64,000 nucleotides of DNA, taken from positions 29,631 to 93,630 of the forward strand of contig VHZZ01004842.1 in NCBI GenBank assembly GCA_009801015.1, in the 5' to 3' direction. Shown one piece after another: positions 48,601-61,326 of this stretch (position 1 is the first letter of the stretch; each line of letters starts with the position of its first letter). A model generated the notes under the pieces. It was not told where the DNA came from, ran no database searches, and saw only the letters and a list, made by a program, of their open reading frames with translations. The translations under genes and the position numbers were made by a program. The DNA comes from Silene noctiflora. Lineage: Eukaryota > Streptophyta > Magnoliopsida > Caryophyllales > Caryophyllaceae.

Positions 48601-51370
48601 GCCGTCTAGCGCACCTCTTCCCACCTTAAGACTTAATCCCGGGACTCTACCCTATATATGGGCTGTTTTAGTCATATGGCATATAAAAATGAAGTAGTTT
48701 CCTGCACTAGTAGCAGTCGGAACATAAGCACAAAGGCATTCCTTGGAGATACCACATTAGGTTCTTTATGACTTTTTTTACATTGAACTTTCAAACTTGG
48801 GCGGGACCTTACTGTCTAATTACGAATTAACGCCCGGCAAGCTTGTAATACTTGAAGCGAGAGATAGGGCTAAGGGCATCTTATAATGCCTGGCTTAGGT
48901 CTACTTTTTTCTTTCTACGAAACCAAGGGCATAATATAGTAACTGGTTTCATCTCGTCTTATCCTCCAACTGATCCCCATCTTATTATCTTACTATAGGT
49001 GGGACAGGTCTCAACCAAAGTATTCTCCTAAACAAAAACTAAATATAATAGAGGTATTGAGTCATTGAATATAAATAAGTCTCTAAGGGGGAGCATCCTC
49101 AAAGCTAGGCAAAAAAGACTTTATATGCCGCATAAACCATGAATACTCTCCTTTCTATATCTTCTATATCCGAGGATATAACTTTTCCTTTTTTCCAATG
49201 TAACCGCAGCAGGCTATCCTTGGTTGACAATGTTGAGGCTCTACCTGCTGCCCTATCTTCCTAGTAGTAAGTACTGAAGTTGTCCGTTAGGTGAAAGAGG
49301 CACATACACCAGTATAAAGAACACGTACTTCACCTACTCCTCGAAAAACAAATAACTTACTGAAAAATCGATACGAAATTTCATAAGATAAGAAAGGAAA
49401 TACCATCCACTAATGCCCTGCCGAAGTAGGTAAAAGATCCCCTTCCCTTGATTATGATTATAAAGAGCTTCGAGCAAGACTATTATATAGTAGAAAGCAG
49501 AAGCAAGGATAGATCGTCAGTCAGTCAGTACAGAGAAGTCAACCCCATGCGTAGTTGAATTGCCCATTAACAATTAACATAAGCTATCTCATGATGAGAT
49601 TAAGTTTTTCGGTCAGATTGCAGGTCAAGCTAGATATTTCCTTTTTTTATACATATTTTTTTCATTTCGTTGATTACACGCGAAAAGGGGTAAAAATTGA
49701 GCCTTAAAAAGAAGGTTGGTAATACACAGTAGTTTTTTTGTTACCGAAAAAACATATCTTATTGGAATGTACAATGAACGGTAAGAAAGAGAAATAAGAG
49801 CCGGAAGCTTCCTATATTTAGTAGGAGCTTATATAGACGACTTATCGTTTCACGGGAAACCCACCCTATATTTGAGTTTTATGAGTGAGCTTCTGTTCTA
49901 AAGCATTTGTCTTTATTTGGAGTAAGTCAGCTTCTAGCCGAACTGTTTTCACGAGGTAGTGGCTGAGATTTACGAAAGGAATTCTTGTAAAGTAAGAAAA
50001 AGAAAATCGGGTACTTGGTTGAGAACTCTCTCTTAACTGCATGCCTGGCTCCATCTCATAGCGGATTTTCTGAGTCTGTAAGTTCTTATCTTAGCTATGT
50101 CTTATTCTAAGAATCCATATAAAGATGTCTATGGCTACCGATACAAGGTATAACTTGAATACTATATTATATAAAGGCAGTAGCTTCCTATCCTATTCGT
50201 ATATCATAACACTGTCCTTAGATAAAAAACCCCCAAGCATCATCTTGAAGTCAGCTAACTCGCAACACTTCAGAGAAGGAGAGCTCTTTGATAGAAGCGC
50301 TAGAGACTGCTTAAAGCTCTGATCAAAGGGAGAAAACCAGAAAGAAGAAGGTTAATTCCTGCCTGACTAACGAGAGGCGAGAAGAAAGGCTAGTTAACGA
50401 TAATATAGGGCCGATTAATCCTACTTACGTTACATGAACTGACCGAACCTATAAAGAGCGGCTGGCCGAACCCGCTTTCAAGCTTTCATTCATACCTTAC
50501 TGCTTTTCTACTATTGCTCGCCTTTTAGTTTAGTTTCCAGACCTCTCACTCTAGGCTTTAACTCTAAAGCTTTTCCCCTTGCTATGATGAAGTGAGTTGA
50601 TAAGACCTCGAACGTGGGCTTACGGAAGAGAGGAAGTTCTTCTATCGAACTCGAAAAAAGTAGAAAAAATTAAGAAGGGGGGTGATTCACTATGAACCCG
50701 CTCCACCTGACTAAACGGGAATTCACCGAAGTCAGCTGAACAATAAGGGATCTCTACCGATCGGCTACTCTTTGGGTTGTCACCTTCGACTCAGACACCA
50801 GAGGCTAGCGTGCCGAAGTGAGCTTTTTATTCTATATAAATATATGTGCTCTTTGTGAATGAAAGAAGCTAGCCCCTGAATAAGAAAAAAAGAAGGCGAG
50901 CCTTTCCACTTCACTCACAGGTTCCAGCCGCCAACACTTTAAAGATGACTCCAGAAATAGAGGATGAAAGAAGAAACTCTCTACTTTATATCTTTGGTGC
51001 CGGATCCTTATCCTATGTCAGAGTCTAATCCGAAGGAATGATATGTCGTTTTGCCAGTTTTTCCTATGTAGAAGCATCATCTTTCTTTTGCCACCGATGC
51101 ATCCCGTTCCTGCAATTAGAGTGGCTTTTATCTGTTTAGCATTGAGTTAGATATGCTACTATAGGATCCGGAGAGGAACTCTGAATAATAGGCTGCTATT
51201 CTACAGGTTTTATTCTCAGTCTCTACTGTTCTTGTGTAAACATAAGAATAGTAACCACTCTCTCTGCCCCTATCGCCCATTTCTTTGGTCGCAATAGTAG
51301 TCTTATAGCCTGTCTTCTTCAAATCCAAGAGTAGCATATCTAATCCCATAAAATAAGAGAAGTTAGGGCT

Positions 51371-51371
51371 N
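51371..51371. other. ambiguous base (N)
   Basis: A single N in otherwise fully called sequence, marking a sequencing or assembly uncertainty or a polymorphic site. Confidence 0.99.
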
Positions 51372-51783
51372 TTCCGATGAATGTGGGAGGTGCCCCTTTT
51401 TCTATATAAAGTCCTGCTTTTGCACCTTTCAGATCTACATCATCAGATCCACATTAGAAGGTCAACTCTATAAAAGCAGGAAGAAAGATGACCATTACGA
51501 CGAGGTCTCATTTCAGAACCCAGCCAGTAACCTTCTTAGTCTATCCTCGTTTACGGTAAAAAAGATGCATTCCTTGACTCTTACCTTAATGGATGATGGG
51601 AAAACTTCCTTTCTTTATGGTGCACATGAGCTGAAACTCATTCCTCTAGCCTGAGTCTTACCACTGCTTGCTAATCTGGGACTTGAAATGAAATTGGTTG
51701 CTCCGGTTTATAACCACCAATCCTATTCCTATTCTTTCTACTAAAAGGGCATTCTTTTCTCAATCCAACTGGTCTAACTGGAT

Positions 51784-51804
51784 CGGGAAAGTAGCTCTTT
51801 CCCG
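51784..51804. other. hairpin, 8-bp GC-containing perfect stem
   Basis: CGGGAAAG pairs with CTTTCCCG across a 5-nt loop (TAGCT). There is no T run after it. It is a possible transcript-stabilising stem-loop; no gene is supported next to it. Confidence 0.6.
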
Positions 51805-53441
51805 GATTCTATCTTATGCATTCTGTCTTTTTCTCTTCTTAAAAAGGGTAGAAATCTCCTAAACCCAAGACTAAAGCTTGTAACTAATATCAATTAGTCA
51901 AGTCTTCTTTCCATTCATCTTGGTATTTCCACTATCAAAACAGGAAGATTTCGCATACTAATTACTATTACTAACTAAAGTAATATTTTACTCTGAATCT
52001 GAGTCCTCTATCTATAAATACGCACGCACACAAACTCATGTAGCACGTCCACTACACCCCTATTCTTTGTATTGTGGACAAATTATATCTCCTAATTCTC
52101 GTTTACGTGAGGGTAAATCCCCCTTTAGCCCCCCAAATGCCAATTTAAACAAGCGCTCCACCCAAAAGGGGCCGTCGTTCTACGTACCTTCTACCTTCCC
52201 ACACTCCTCCTTTCCACAAGGATTCTCATCCACGATGCATGTCAAAAAGCACAGCTCAAAATTTTTTTAGGTACCCCTATGAAAGGCAGGGCCTTAACCA
52301 ACATATGCATCGCCAAAACCCCTAAACTTACTCGGAGGCTGTTTTTCCGAACAAGCGAACAGAGTCCTAGAGTGAGTAGTTAGATGTTGTTAGAGCGAAG
52401 TCATTTCCGTATGGTAAAAGAGCTACTAATTCCTTAATATGGATTGGCAAAGACAGCTATCAAATAAAGTACAGGCCGGGCGGATTAACTCCGTTAGCAT
52501 TTTCTCTAAGAATTCCCTTTCGATTTACATAAAAAACTAAAGGGGATTTCCCATTAATGGTTTCATCAGCCTCTGCTACTAATTAATGCTGCATCCAATA
52601 CTACTATACTATATACCCGGTGAATCATCATCAAATGATCCCTTTGGAATTGTTAGAACTGCATCTGAAGCATACGTTTCAACTACTCCCTACACAGGAA
52701 GTGTAACTGGTAAACCTGCTTCCCCAGTTCATTTGAAGAACGCAATCGATTCAACTGTAAAAGGCACCTTTTTGGTAGATAGTGGGATCTGCCCGATATA
52801 GGCCCTTTGTTCACAGGATTTTTAGAACCTTCCTTGCTTCATGCTTAGATTTGACAGGCGGTCTTTACGAAAGAGAGCAAGCTGTGCTTTTTTCCTTGTT
52901 CTTGGAACCAAGGTTGGCTATTTCAAAATACTATAAGGGAAAACTATATCCGAAAGCTTAGAATGAAGCTCCTCGCCGGTCAGACTACTACAGAGGTAGC
53001 AAACCCTTCTTTTTATAGAAGGAGACGTCAACTGAGGAAGTTTGTGGTTTCCACAAGGAAAGCATTGGAAAAAAGTCCTTTTGGGTTAAATCTCGTGTAC
53101 TTTGCCAAGGCTACAAGCCATCCTTACCCTTTGTGTAGGAGGGTGTTGGGATCTCCTTATGTAATTGAGACCCTTCCTCTTCGATCAAATAAACTGCCTT
53201 AAGAGCGATGATGAAACGAAACCGCGGACGTACGCGGCAAGCGCCTGCTCTATACTTGCGTTGCGCAAACTACCCTCGCCCATTTGGTTAAGAATAGGGA
53301 GCCAACAAATGCATTTCATTAGATTGAGATATCCCTAACGAGAGAAGCCCTTCACAAAACGAAATCCACTTAAAAAAAATCTGTACATTCAGGGAGATGA
53401 GCTCACTCGGGACATACTCTCCTACGTTCTACCCTTCATTC

Positions 53442-53882
53442 CTACGCGCATTTCCTCCCTATCTCTCTTTGCGAAAGCAGGAGGTAAACTTCACTTGATT
53501 GGCCTCCGTAAAAAAGAGATGGAATACCTTCTAGCCTCAATATAGTATACAGAATAGTTGTAGTGTCCTTCAAGACCAGCAAGGACTTACCCGGTGCATT
53601 ACTCGTCAAAAAGAAAAGCGCTCTTAGGGGGCGTTTCCACCTTACAAAATCTGGAGTTGGTACCTCCGCCGTAGTGGTCGCATTCTTATATGTATGCTTT
53701 AGGTGTCCTCGGGCTAACCATAGGAAGATACGGTGCATAGCTCTCGGCAAGCACCTTTTATTACGATTACGAAATTGGACTGCTCGTTTTGATATTTGGG
53801 TTTTTCGCTTGGGTCGACAAATGGATAGGCTATATGGTTGGTTGGCACAGATAGCAGCATCTTTGGTTAAATCGGGACCCAA
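53442..53882 (-). CDS. longest open frame of the window, probably non-coding
   Basis: A 146-codon frame opening with TTG. Basic in its first half (ICRPKRKTQISKRAVQFRNR), with no recognised domain and no membrane segment. The plus strand is also open over nearly the same interval (see the frame ending at 53907), and neither strand has a start signal. Overlapping long frames on both strands arise from locally few stop words. Expected by chance about once in a window like this. Confidence 0.12.
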   Translation of the reverse strand: MGPDLTKDAAICANQPYSLSICRPKRKTQISKRAVQFRNRNKRCLPRAMHRIFLWLARGHLKHTYKNATTTAEVPTPDFVRWKRPLRALFFLTSNAPGKSLLVLKDTTTILYTILRLEGIPSLFYGGQSSEVYLLLSQREIGRKCA

Positions 53883-53907
53883 CTTTCGTACACGTATACA
53901 TATATAA
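53563..53907 (+). CDS. open frame opposite the longest minus frame, unassigned
   Basis: A 114-codon frame opening with GTG; the frame is open back to a TAA at about 53506, giving about 132 codons without an ATG. It reads KDLPGALLVKKKSALRGRFH, then a hydrophobic turn (TSAVVVAFLYVCFRCP), then a basic, aromatic-rich end (RLRNWTARFDIWVFRLGRQM). Codon use is slightly more coding-like than the opposite frame, but no family is recognised. If one of the two is real, this strand is marginally the better candidate. Confidence 0.15.
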   Translation: MSFKTSKDLPGALLVKKKSALRGRFHLTKSGVGTSAVVVAFLYVCFRCPRANHRKIRCIALGKHLLLRLRNWTARFDIWVFRLGRQMDRLYGWLAQIAASLVKSGPNFRTRIHI

Positions 53908-56472
53908 TAAGAAAAAGATTTGATTTTGATTCTGGGTTTAGGAATTTAAGATAGATTCCTACGCAAAGCGCCCTCAGTAGATGGTGCCTAGAGAAGAGTT
54001 TTGTGAGAAGACCTAAAGTAGGTGGTTTCTCGGCGTGATTCTTTGAGCGATGATGCTCCTACTTATGGGTATGAAACAAGGGACGCAGCTGGTGAGCATG
54101 TAACCACGTGCTACGGCAGTAAATGCTAAAATTGTGGATTAACTATGAACTTAAGATATGAAGTCCCATTTTAGTTTCTCTTTTTATGAACTACTTCCAA
54201 GGAAAGCTCTCTTACGGAAGAGGCGGAAAATCGCGGGGTTCACTCCCCTTCGTTGTTAAAGCTTCATAATGAGACATATAGTTGAAATCAATAAAATTGC
54301 TTGTTAATTTAAGATTTGCTGTTTGGGTCGACGAATTTATTTATGGATTGTAACATTAGTGATCGAGAGGTAGGGCGGATGCCATCCTTTATAGCTAATG
54401 TCATGAAATGCCGCGTAAAAGGGATTCTTTCGTAGCATCCCTTTCTTGGGAGCTTTTTTGATATATGACAAGGCCTCGCGATCTATTCTTGTGGATGTCG
54501 CGTTGCTTTTATTGCTCTGTTGGGTTAGTCCTAGTTAATGTGAGCTAGCTAAGAAGTGGGTACCACGAGGATAGTAAGAGGAAGGCTCAGCTAAATCCTG
54601 TAAAAGTTTGGTTGTTAAGTTGAGTTTTTTTCGAAGGGTCGACTCCAGCTTTCGTAACGCTACACTACTCTTCGGTTTCCCTATCTTTGCTTTAGGCTTA
54701 GTAATGACGGCAAGTAGCGGGTTTGGGGTACAAAAAAGACTCCAACTTGGCTTAGTTCAGTTCGAGGGTTACCACTTTTACGAATTTGAGCAGCCGAAAA
54801 TTAAATTGGCATTTGCATGATAAAGGTTTCCGCCTTTTGTTGCTACTGATGCGTATTTGACCCCTCGAGGCTAGGCCCTTCCGGGCGAAGGCAAGCTCTA
54901 TTCTATATGAAAGCAGTCCAATCCCTTATTCATAAAGCGGGGAGTTCTTCTCTTTTTTAAAGGACATACTAATATGTAATTGTTTTTTCGGCCCTACCAC
55001 CGACGGGGAGCAAGATGGCCCAGTCTAGCCGTGGACTCAGCTGTTAGCTAGCGTGCTCTTTTTATACGTGTATGAACGGGTGGGGACATGTCATAGCGAG
55101 AGGAAGGCTTAGCGTGGGCTTACGCGCTTGCTGGGAGTGACGTAGCGTAAGGGCGGAGAGGTTCACGAAGGATGTCTTTATTTGAACCATTAACATAACT
55201 AAGTAATTACGAGAAAGAATTCCCTGTCAGTTGAATCCCGTAAAGGGCGCTCCTAATGCATATAGTAAGTGAGCCGGGCAAGCTCTCCTATATCCCCGGA
55301 TTACACCACCAATAGCGTTAAATAGATATCCAAGGCTACAGGTCTAATTACTTATCTTACTAAATTTATCGTTAAATACACTAAATACTGGCTAACAATA
55401 TGATGTGTGGTGCGTTCAGATTAGAGAATTCTCACTCTTTTTTCAGTATAAAAGGTTACTCTCGATCGTGTGATAACAAGCTCGAAGGTGTAGAACCGTT
55501 ATGAGTCCTTAGAATCCAAGTTTTATAGAAAGGAGAGCTTGGAGGGTGAAATGGTTCGACATTAAGGGAGAGAATATTTCGTCTACATCGAGGAGAGCTT
55601 GCTAAAGTCCTAAGGGTCATCAAACACCGCTTCGACGTGGAACGCGTATTTTAAAAGAAGCCCTACACCCTATTTACATAGACATAGTAGGGAGATAGCG
55701 TAAGAATCCGCGATAACGCACTCGAGGGCATGGGCATAACGAGTTGAGATCTCAACTTCATCTTCTCAACTTGTTCACAAAGACCTCTTCAAACCCTTTA
55801 TTTTTTTTTTACAGACGCGAAAACAATGCCAAATGCTAATTCCCGAAGTTGTTTAAGCTAGTTATTCAATTTATGCCACTTCTTTATCTTATGAATGAGT
55901 TCTTCGAGCCGGCTTCCATCTCGACGAATGCGCATACCCTCTTAAAAGATGGCTCTAGGCTGCTTATCGAAACATACAGATTAAATTTATGAGATCACTT
56001 ACCGCAAAAAGTACAGCGGTTGGTCGGATCTTTGAAAGATTGATCCCGCGGATGGGCAAGCATGCAGAAAGGATGTTTTCACAGCATGTTCACTAAGCAC
56101 TGCCGGGGAAAGCCCTTTGTTCATAACAATAATTTTTTTTTTTAAGGGTTGCGTTAAGCCAGGTAAGCCATGCCGGATTCCCACCACTATGGAGGTGCCA
56201 AAACAAGTTTTTTACTAAACAGAAACAGCAGCGGAAAAAGCTTTTACTTTTGATGATGGGTGCCCCTCGGAAATCCTAACTGTTTAAATGTGCGCTATTT
56301 ATGCTTTTTGCAGCTAGAAAGCCTTCTCCGCCTCTTAGGTGGGGGTGGTGAACAAAGCACCCTTCATTTACTTTATGATATGCATTGCGGATAATTATAC
56401 TTATAGAGATGAGCGGGCGTATTCGCAACAAGCGGGTTATCGCGATAAATTGAGGAAAGGATTGAGTCCTAA
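53908..56472. other. intergenic stretch, no supported gene
   Basis: No gene recognised. Compared with the 28-37 kb tract it is less TATA-rich. A 70-codon frame at 54608-54820 with a hydrophobic middle (LLFGFPIFALGLVMTASSGF) opens with an alternative codon. No repeats were noticed beyond short runs. Confidence 0.45.
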
Positions 56473-56625
56473 AAGCAAGAAGACCTCGCCCATTCACGCA
56501 AGAAGCTTCTCCTGCGGAAATTCGTGGATGACATACTGTATCCACAAGTGTTTCATTCGTTAAAACCCTTTCTCAATGAGTGCGATGAGGCGGGTTCCCA
56601 TTCAATTTCAAATAGGATGGGATAA
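56473..56625 (+). other. short coding-like segment, unassigned
   Basis: An open stretch of 50 codons between stops, without an ATG near its start. It contains KLLLRKFVDDILYPQVFHSL and then KPFLNECDEAGSHSISN. FVDDIL resembles the F/YxDD core of reverse transcriptases, but the following residues do not continue like any RT I know. It overlaps an ATG frame in another register (56576-56845), so at most one is meaningful. Confidence 0.12.
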
Positions 56626-56845
56626 GGTTGCCGGGACAGAGATCTATGAGACACTGATGGTATCTGCTCTGCTTGAATTCCATGTAAGTGCGTACTTTCT
56701 CCTTTTGTTACTTATATGCACGCCTTTATGCTCAATTAGAAATCCCATACACATGATACTCCCAAGTGGCGTGAGCCTACTCCAACAATTTCGAAGTCGT
56801 GAGTTATTTGCTATCAAAGATAGGATTTCAAAAGGAAAGAGATGA
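56576..56845 (+). CDS. hypothetical ATG-started open frame with one membrane segment
   Basis: An 89-codon frame with a true ATG. It reads MSAMRRVPIQFQIGWDKVAG, then a strongly hydrophobic segment (VSAYFLLLLLICTPL) at about residues 37-51, then a polar C-terminus ending in KDRISKGKR. A small membrane ORF is conceivable. There is no recognised mitochondrial gene piece, no neighbour and no clear upstream signal. Chance remains likely. Confidence 0.18.
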   Translation: MSAMRRVPIQFQIGWDKVAGTEIYETLMVSALLEFHVSAYFLLLLLICTPLCSIRNPIHMILPSGVSLLQQFRSRELFAIKDRISKGKR

Positions 56846-59800
56846 GTTCTTAATAAAGCCAAAGGAAGAAGGCGCTGCAGCTTTACTTCTTTGTTATGTA
56901 CACGAGTTCGGCTTGAAGTAGCTTAGGTAGATGTGAAAGCCCCGATGCATGGGACGGACACAAAAGAGTCATCCTCTTCAGACTTCCCCAACAGTCACTT
57001 TCAGGGATCCGTTCTTTATGATGTAGTCCACCTGCTCCGGGAACACAAAGAAAAAAGAAATCGAATCACCCCTGCATCATATTTATGGAGTCTTTCGGGA
57101 GTTCCGGTTCATGTCTTATTATCTATGTATAGTATTTCGTAATATAATATGGGTAAATTCCAAGGAAAAGGAGGAATAAGAGAAGGTGCAGAAAGAGGGT
57201 TAAATGTTGGGCTGACCAAGGTTTCTAGTCTGATCGGAATCTAAGCTATCTTAGATAAGAAGTGATAAGTGGTATTCACGGGTGCATGCTTTTCTTGGTT
57301 TGAGGGATCGCAGCTTGGGGCGAAAGAGTTGATCTTTCAATCGTTAAAGAAAGAATTACAATTCAATCAAACCGATATTTCCTATATTTGATAAGAGAAC
57401 AGCAGTTCATGAGATGGCTTAGGTCAAAACAGGTTTCATCTAGATTTTACCGCTACTTCTTCTTGATTGATCAAGGCAGGGTAAAAGCAGGGTTGGCTAA
57501 AGGTCTGTCTCTCATGGACAAATCGCTTGACTTGGGCGGGATAGCTTTGTCGCAAAAAAGGAAAAAGGCGATGATACTGGCGCCCTTCTTTCACCACATG
57601 AAACGAGATAATTCGATAGCGCTAGTAAACTCCGTTCATGCCAGAAGGAAAGCCCCAGACTGTAGCAGATGATGATGATGGGTAAGTTATATTTTGTGTA
57701 GTCCATTGCCAAGATAGATAAGGTAAATTCCCCAAGGAATGGTACCTCTCTGTGCATCAGCTAAAATCCCGCTTCCTCTCTTATCTCTATTCTCCTGCTA
57801 TAGCAGTAATGCTCCCTTTGGTCCAGCCATAGCTTCTCCTCAAAGGACTTTTCGAAGTCTAAAAATAGATCTATCTTATGAAAAAAGAAAGGGTATAAAA
57901 GACGAACCACCTCGCCTAAGAGAATCCTTCTCAATAGGAGTAGAGGAAGTCTCATCATCAGTAGAAATGGAACCTAGCTCACCAGCCCTAGCTTCTTTTT
58001 ACTTTCCCCGATAACGATGGTCAACCCACATACGAAGTAGGAAGAATATCTTATGTTAGATTAGATATTTTCTTTAGTTAGTAAAACAACGAGCCCACTA
58101 CGTTGGAGAATGGGAATTTCCTTTGTTTAAGGAGACATCCTGTTAGAAGCTCACTTTGGAACAAAAAACTGGTGTACCTTCCAATCCTAAACATCGTGAG
58201 AAAAAAAGGCTCTTCATGGCCTTATACTCTATCTGCTTACAAGTGTGCCTTACCTTAACCTTACCGGGATAAAAAAAGGTCTTGGTAAAGGTACTGTATA
58301 CCATAAGGTAAGTAGCATGTGATATTCTATTTCTTGCAGCGGGCAAGAGAGTAGAGAATTTCTTCATCGGGAGCAGACAAAGACGAATTCCGAGGGAGTC
58401 CTTAAAGATAGGCGGGTTCACCCTATGCTAGCTCTACAATAACGAGGTATTATTCCCTCTGAAAAAACCGGAACCCGAATCCCTAAATTCGACCAAAATA
58501 AAGTAAATATAAGACATGCTTCGGAGCTTTTAAAATATCTCAAAGGACTCCGCTTCCTGTCGATAAAGGAACTTTCCGTCTTAGATTAGATAAGTCGTAA
58601 TCTAAAGCATAAGTCTTTTCATGAGATCCAGAAGAATTCTTGTAAAGGTAAAGTAAGTAAAATAGATGCCTTTTTTTATGCACAACAAGTTTAAGTGACT
58701 GCCTTCTTCTTGTATTTAAGATCTTCTATTCCATGGTAGAAATAGGGTACTGATCGGCAGGGCATATACTGAGATTTATCTTATGTAATGCAATAGTAAT
58801 TTGTAGAACAAAAGTCAGCGGGCTACTAAGAGGAAGACTGGGCATATTTACACGCAAGGTATCGTTGTACTCTTGGTTCAGCTGTTTCAGATAGAGCGGG
58901 AAGCCGCCTCTTATATCATAATAGGCAATAAGCAAGGGATTGCACTCGAGTTAGAATGTTCAGCAGACAGAGAATGTTATTTTCGAGGAGAAGGTTTTTT
59001 TCTTGTTTTGGACTAAGGTCTTACTTTCTTGCAGTTCTAAGAGAGACTTACTAGCTAGACAAGTATCCATGGATGCTTTCTTTTGAGACTCTAACGGGGG
59101 GTCATTTCCTAAAGGAATACGCCTGTGATGAGTGAACTTCTCCGCTATAGCGCTCTTACGATTCTATTACAGTCCTGGCATTTCATGAATGGGATTTTCG
59201 GGAACTAAGCTTCTAATCACTTCACTCCCAAGCTGCACCTGCTGTATAAATATAAGGCGGTGTAATACAGTCAGAGTAGGATGCTCTAACTGCTGTAGTC
59301 CTTCTCTTTATATATATAGTAAGGAGCAAGGGGAAGTAGGTTGAAGCTTCTTTTACTTCTTTGGCACATACGAGAAAAAAACTCTTGTGGTATTTGAGTT
59401 CATATGACTTGTTGTTGTAAGACTGGGACCAGTTGCTCCTTAATAGTGCATTCTTATCTTAGACTATAGAGCGGCAGGTTGGAACGATTCTACAGATAAA
59501 GAAGAGAAGGAAGGGCATCGTGTAGTCTTTATGACTTTCTTGTTTGAGCTTTAATATAGGAATCTTTCTCGAAACAGCTGCTGCTTCCTCATCTTTTTCG
59601 CTTGTATTATGCTTATTATATTATAATTAGTAGGCATTAGACTTTTTGGGGAAAAAGCGCCTAGCCGTATCATTTTCATGAAATAGTGGTGACCGGGCCT
59701 AACCGCATTCTTAGAACAGAACGAGTGAAGTCTACGAAGTGGGTATAAAGAGTCCGGAGAGCAGGTTCATTTGATCCAGGAATTCCTGTTCACAGATAGG

Positions 59801-59897
59801 GAGATGAGACCATTCTAATACATAAAAGCAATAGAACTCGATCTTTTTCCATCTATAAAGGACTCTTTAACAAGTCGTCTTACCCAATAAGGAATCA

Positions 59898-59918
59898 CCC
59901 CCCCCAAAAAAAAAAAAA
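59898..59918. repeat. C8-A13 homopolymer junction
   Basis: Eight C residues run directly into thirteen A residues. Length is likely to vary between molecules or sequencing methods. Confidence 0.9.
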
Positions 59919-60742
59919 TTTTCTGGATAGCTTTTGAGAATAAAAGTCTTTCCGATGAAGCTATCCTAGCTTTTCCCGGCTTGAGAAAGTCTTTTTGTAT
60001 TAGACCCCCCCTCTTTTTTAGAAAGCGCTCAACGACAACTACTCTATGGGAAACTCTTGCTTGCTCTATTTACTGTTCAGAGAGTAGAGGGTATTGATGA
60101 GGCAGATAACAAGATTTTTGACAAGACGGACTAGGGAACTTGGCTTGAATCACATGAGCTGAGTTTGCCCGATACGAATCTCCAGCTTGATATTTTATGA
60201 TTTTGGTTAGGAGTCTTTCTTCCAACGCACCTTAACCAAAAGAAAAATAATAGTGAATCCTAGAAAGAGAGGAATGAAATACTTGACTCATAAAAGAGAG
60301 CAAGGCAAGGAGGATTCTATAGATTATATTATATAGTAGAGGGTGCTCCTTAGGAATATAATAATATAAGCGGCATAGCTGAGAAGAAGTTGTCAACTAC
60401 GTCTGATTCTCGGAATAAGTTGAACCAAGGTGGTCGATCGAGTAGGGTGTGATTATCGGAAAGGAGTCGGCCCCGTTTCGTCCGGAATGGGCATTAACTC
60501 CAATTATAAACCCTTCTAGCTTATGCAATGCATTAAATACACTCTAAAGCCCTCGCTATTTAATTTAACTATTTAAATTATATAATATAACATAAAAGCG
60601 TGAGTGCAAAACAATTTGTAAAAAAAAAAAGAATGGGACAAAGGAATCAAAAAGGGACTTCCAGACCACTGCTATCTCTAGATATTAATCAATGAAGATA
60701 AGAGAAGATAAGAGGCTGACTTGGACGGATCGTAACCATAAC

Positions 60743-60756
60743 AAGGAAGCTTCCTT
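60743..60756. repeat. 14-bp perfect palindrome
   Basis: AAGGAAGCTTCCTT is self-complementary and contains a HindIII-type AAGCTT core. The GGAAGCTTC word recurs in looser form at 38262 and 59343. Confidence 0.9.
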
Positions 60757-61313
60757 TTTTTCTCATGAGGAAGAGGTCACATGATCATTATAATTCTAAA
60801 TATTAAAAGTAATTACCTTCTTGGCTTAATTTGCATTTGATTTGACCGGGTAAAAAGCTTTATCAAAAGAAGAAAGCCGGGAATACTCAGGTTACACACC
60901 TCACTCCGAAAAACTTTATGTGCAGAATGCTTCTCAGCGATTTATCGCCGTAACCCGAGGTTTAGAGAAGACAGAATTATGAGAATAATAAAGATAGGAA
61001 ATTCTTCTATATAAATATTATGACTAGATCTAAGATTTCTTACTTTTACCTTACAGTATCAAAATAGAGTATCTAAGTTAGTTCCTTAGTAAATAGTAAA
61101 TCTAAAGATTCTCTAAAAGAGAAAGTAAGCCCAGCGAGCGAGAAGTTCAATTGCTAGTAATCATGTGTGGTAGTTTTTAATCATACTTAATACCATATTA
61201 TTTCGCAAAAAAGAATTGTCAATCGAGGATGATCGGACCTAATCATTTTATTCTTTTTTATACGGCGTTTAACAGCAACAGCTGGTAGGTTAGGTATTTT
61301 AACTAGCAGGAGA

Positions 61314-61326
61314 GGTTGTTTACAAC
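61314..61326. repeat. inverted copy of the dispersed 13-mer
   Basis: GGTTGTTTACAAC is the reverse complement of the copies at 7637 and 14175. Here the plus strand reads EVVYNSTKWEWVLRVLRKQT, open for about 34 codons and continuing with LTKGFEITRISK to a stop near 61411. This is a third coding-like context for Val-Val-Tyr-Asn. Confidence 0.8.

Larger units (their letters stand above)
43435..53507. other. intergenic stretch, no supported gene
   Basis: No gene recognised. It contains repeat copies at 45400-45420, 45592-45632, 46977-46992 and 47440-47487, a GC-stem hairpin at 51784-51804 and one ambiguous base at 51371. Frames reach 110 codons (44553-44885, minus, TTG start) with no motif. The stretch 48.3-49.9 kb is TATA-rich like the 28-37 kb tract. 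52586-52801 reads smoothly (GESSSNDPFGIVRTASEAYV) but without a known relative. Confidence 0.5.

Noticed and set aside
56487-56560. FVDDIL motif as a reverse transcriptase active site
   Set aside because: The residues after it (YPQVFHSLKPFL) do not continue like gypsy, copia, LINE or intron-maturase RTs, and no other RT motif is present in order nearby.
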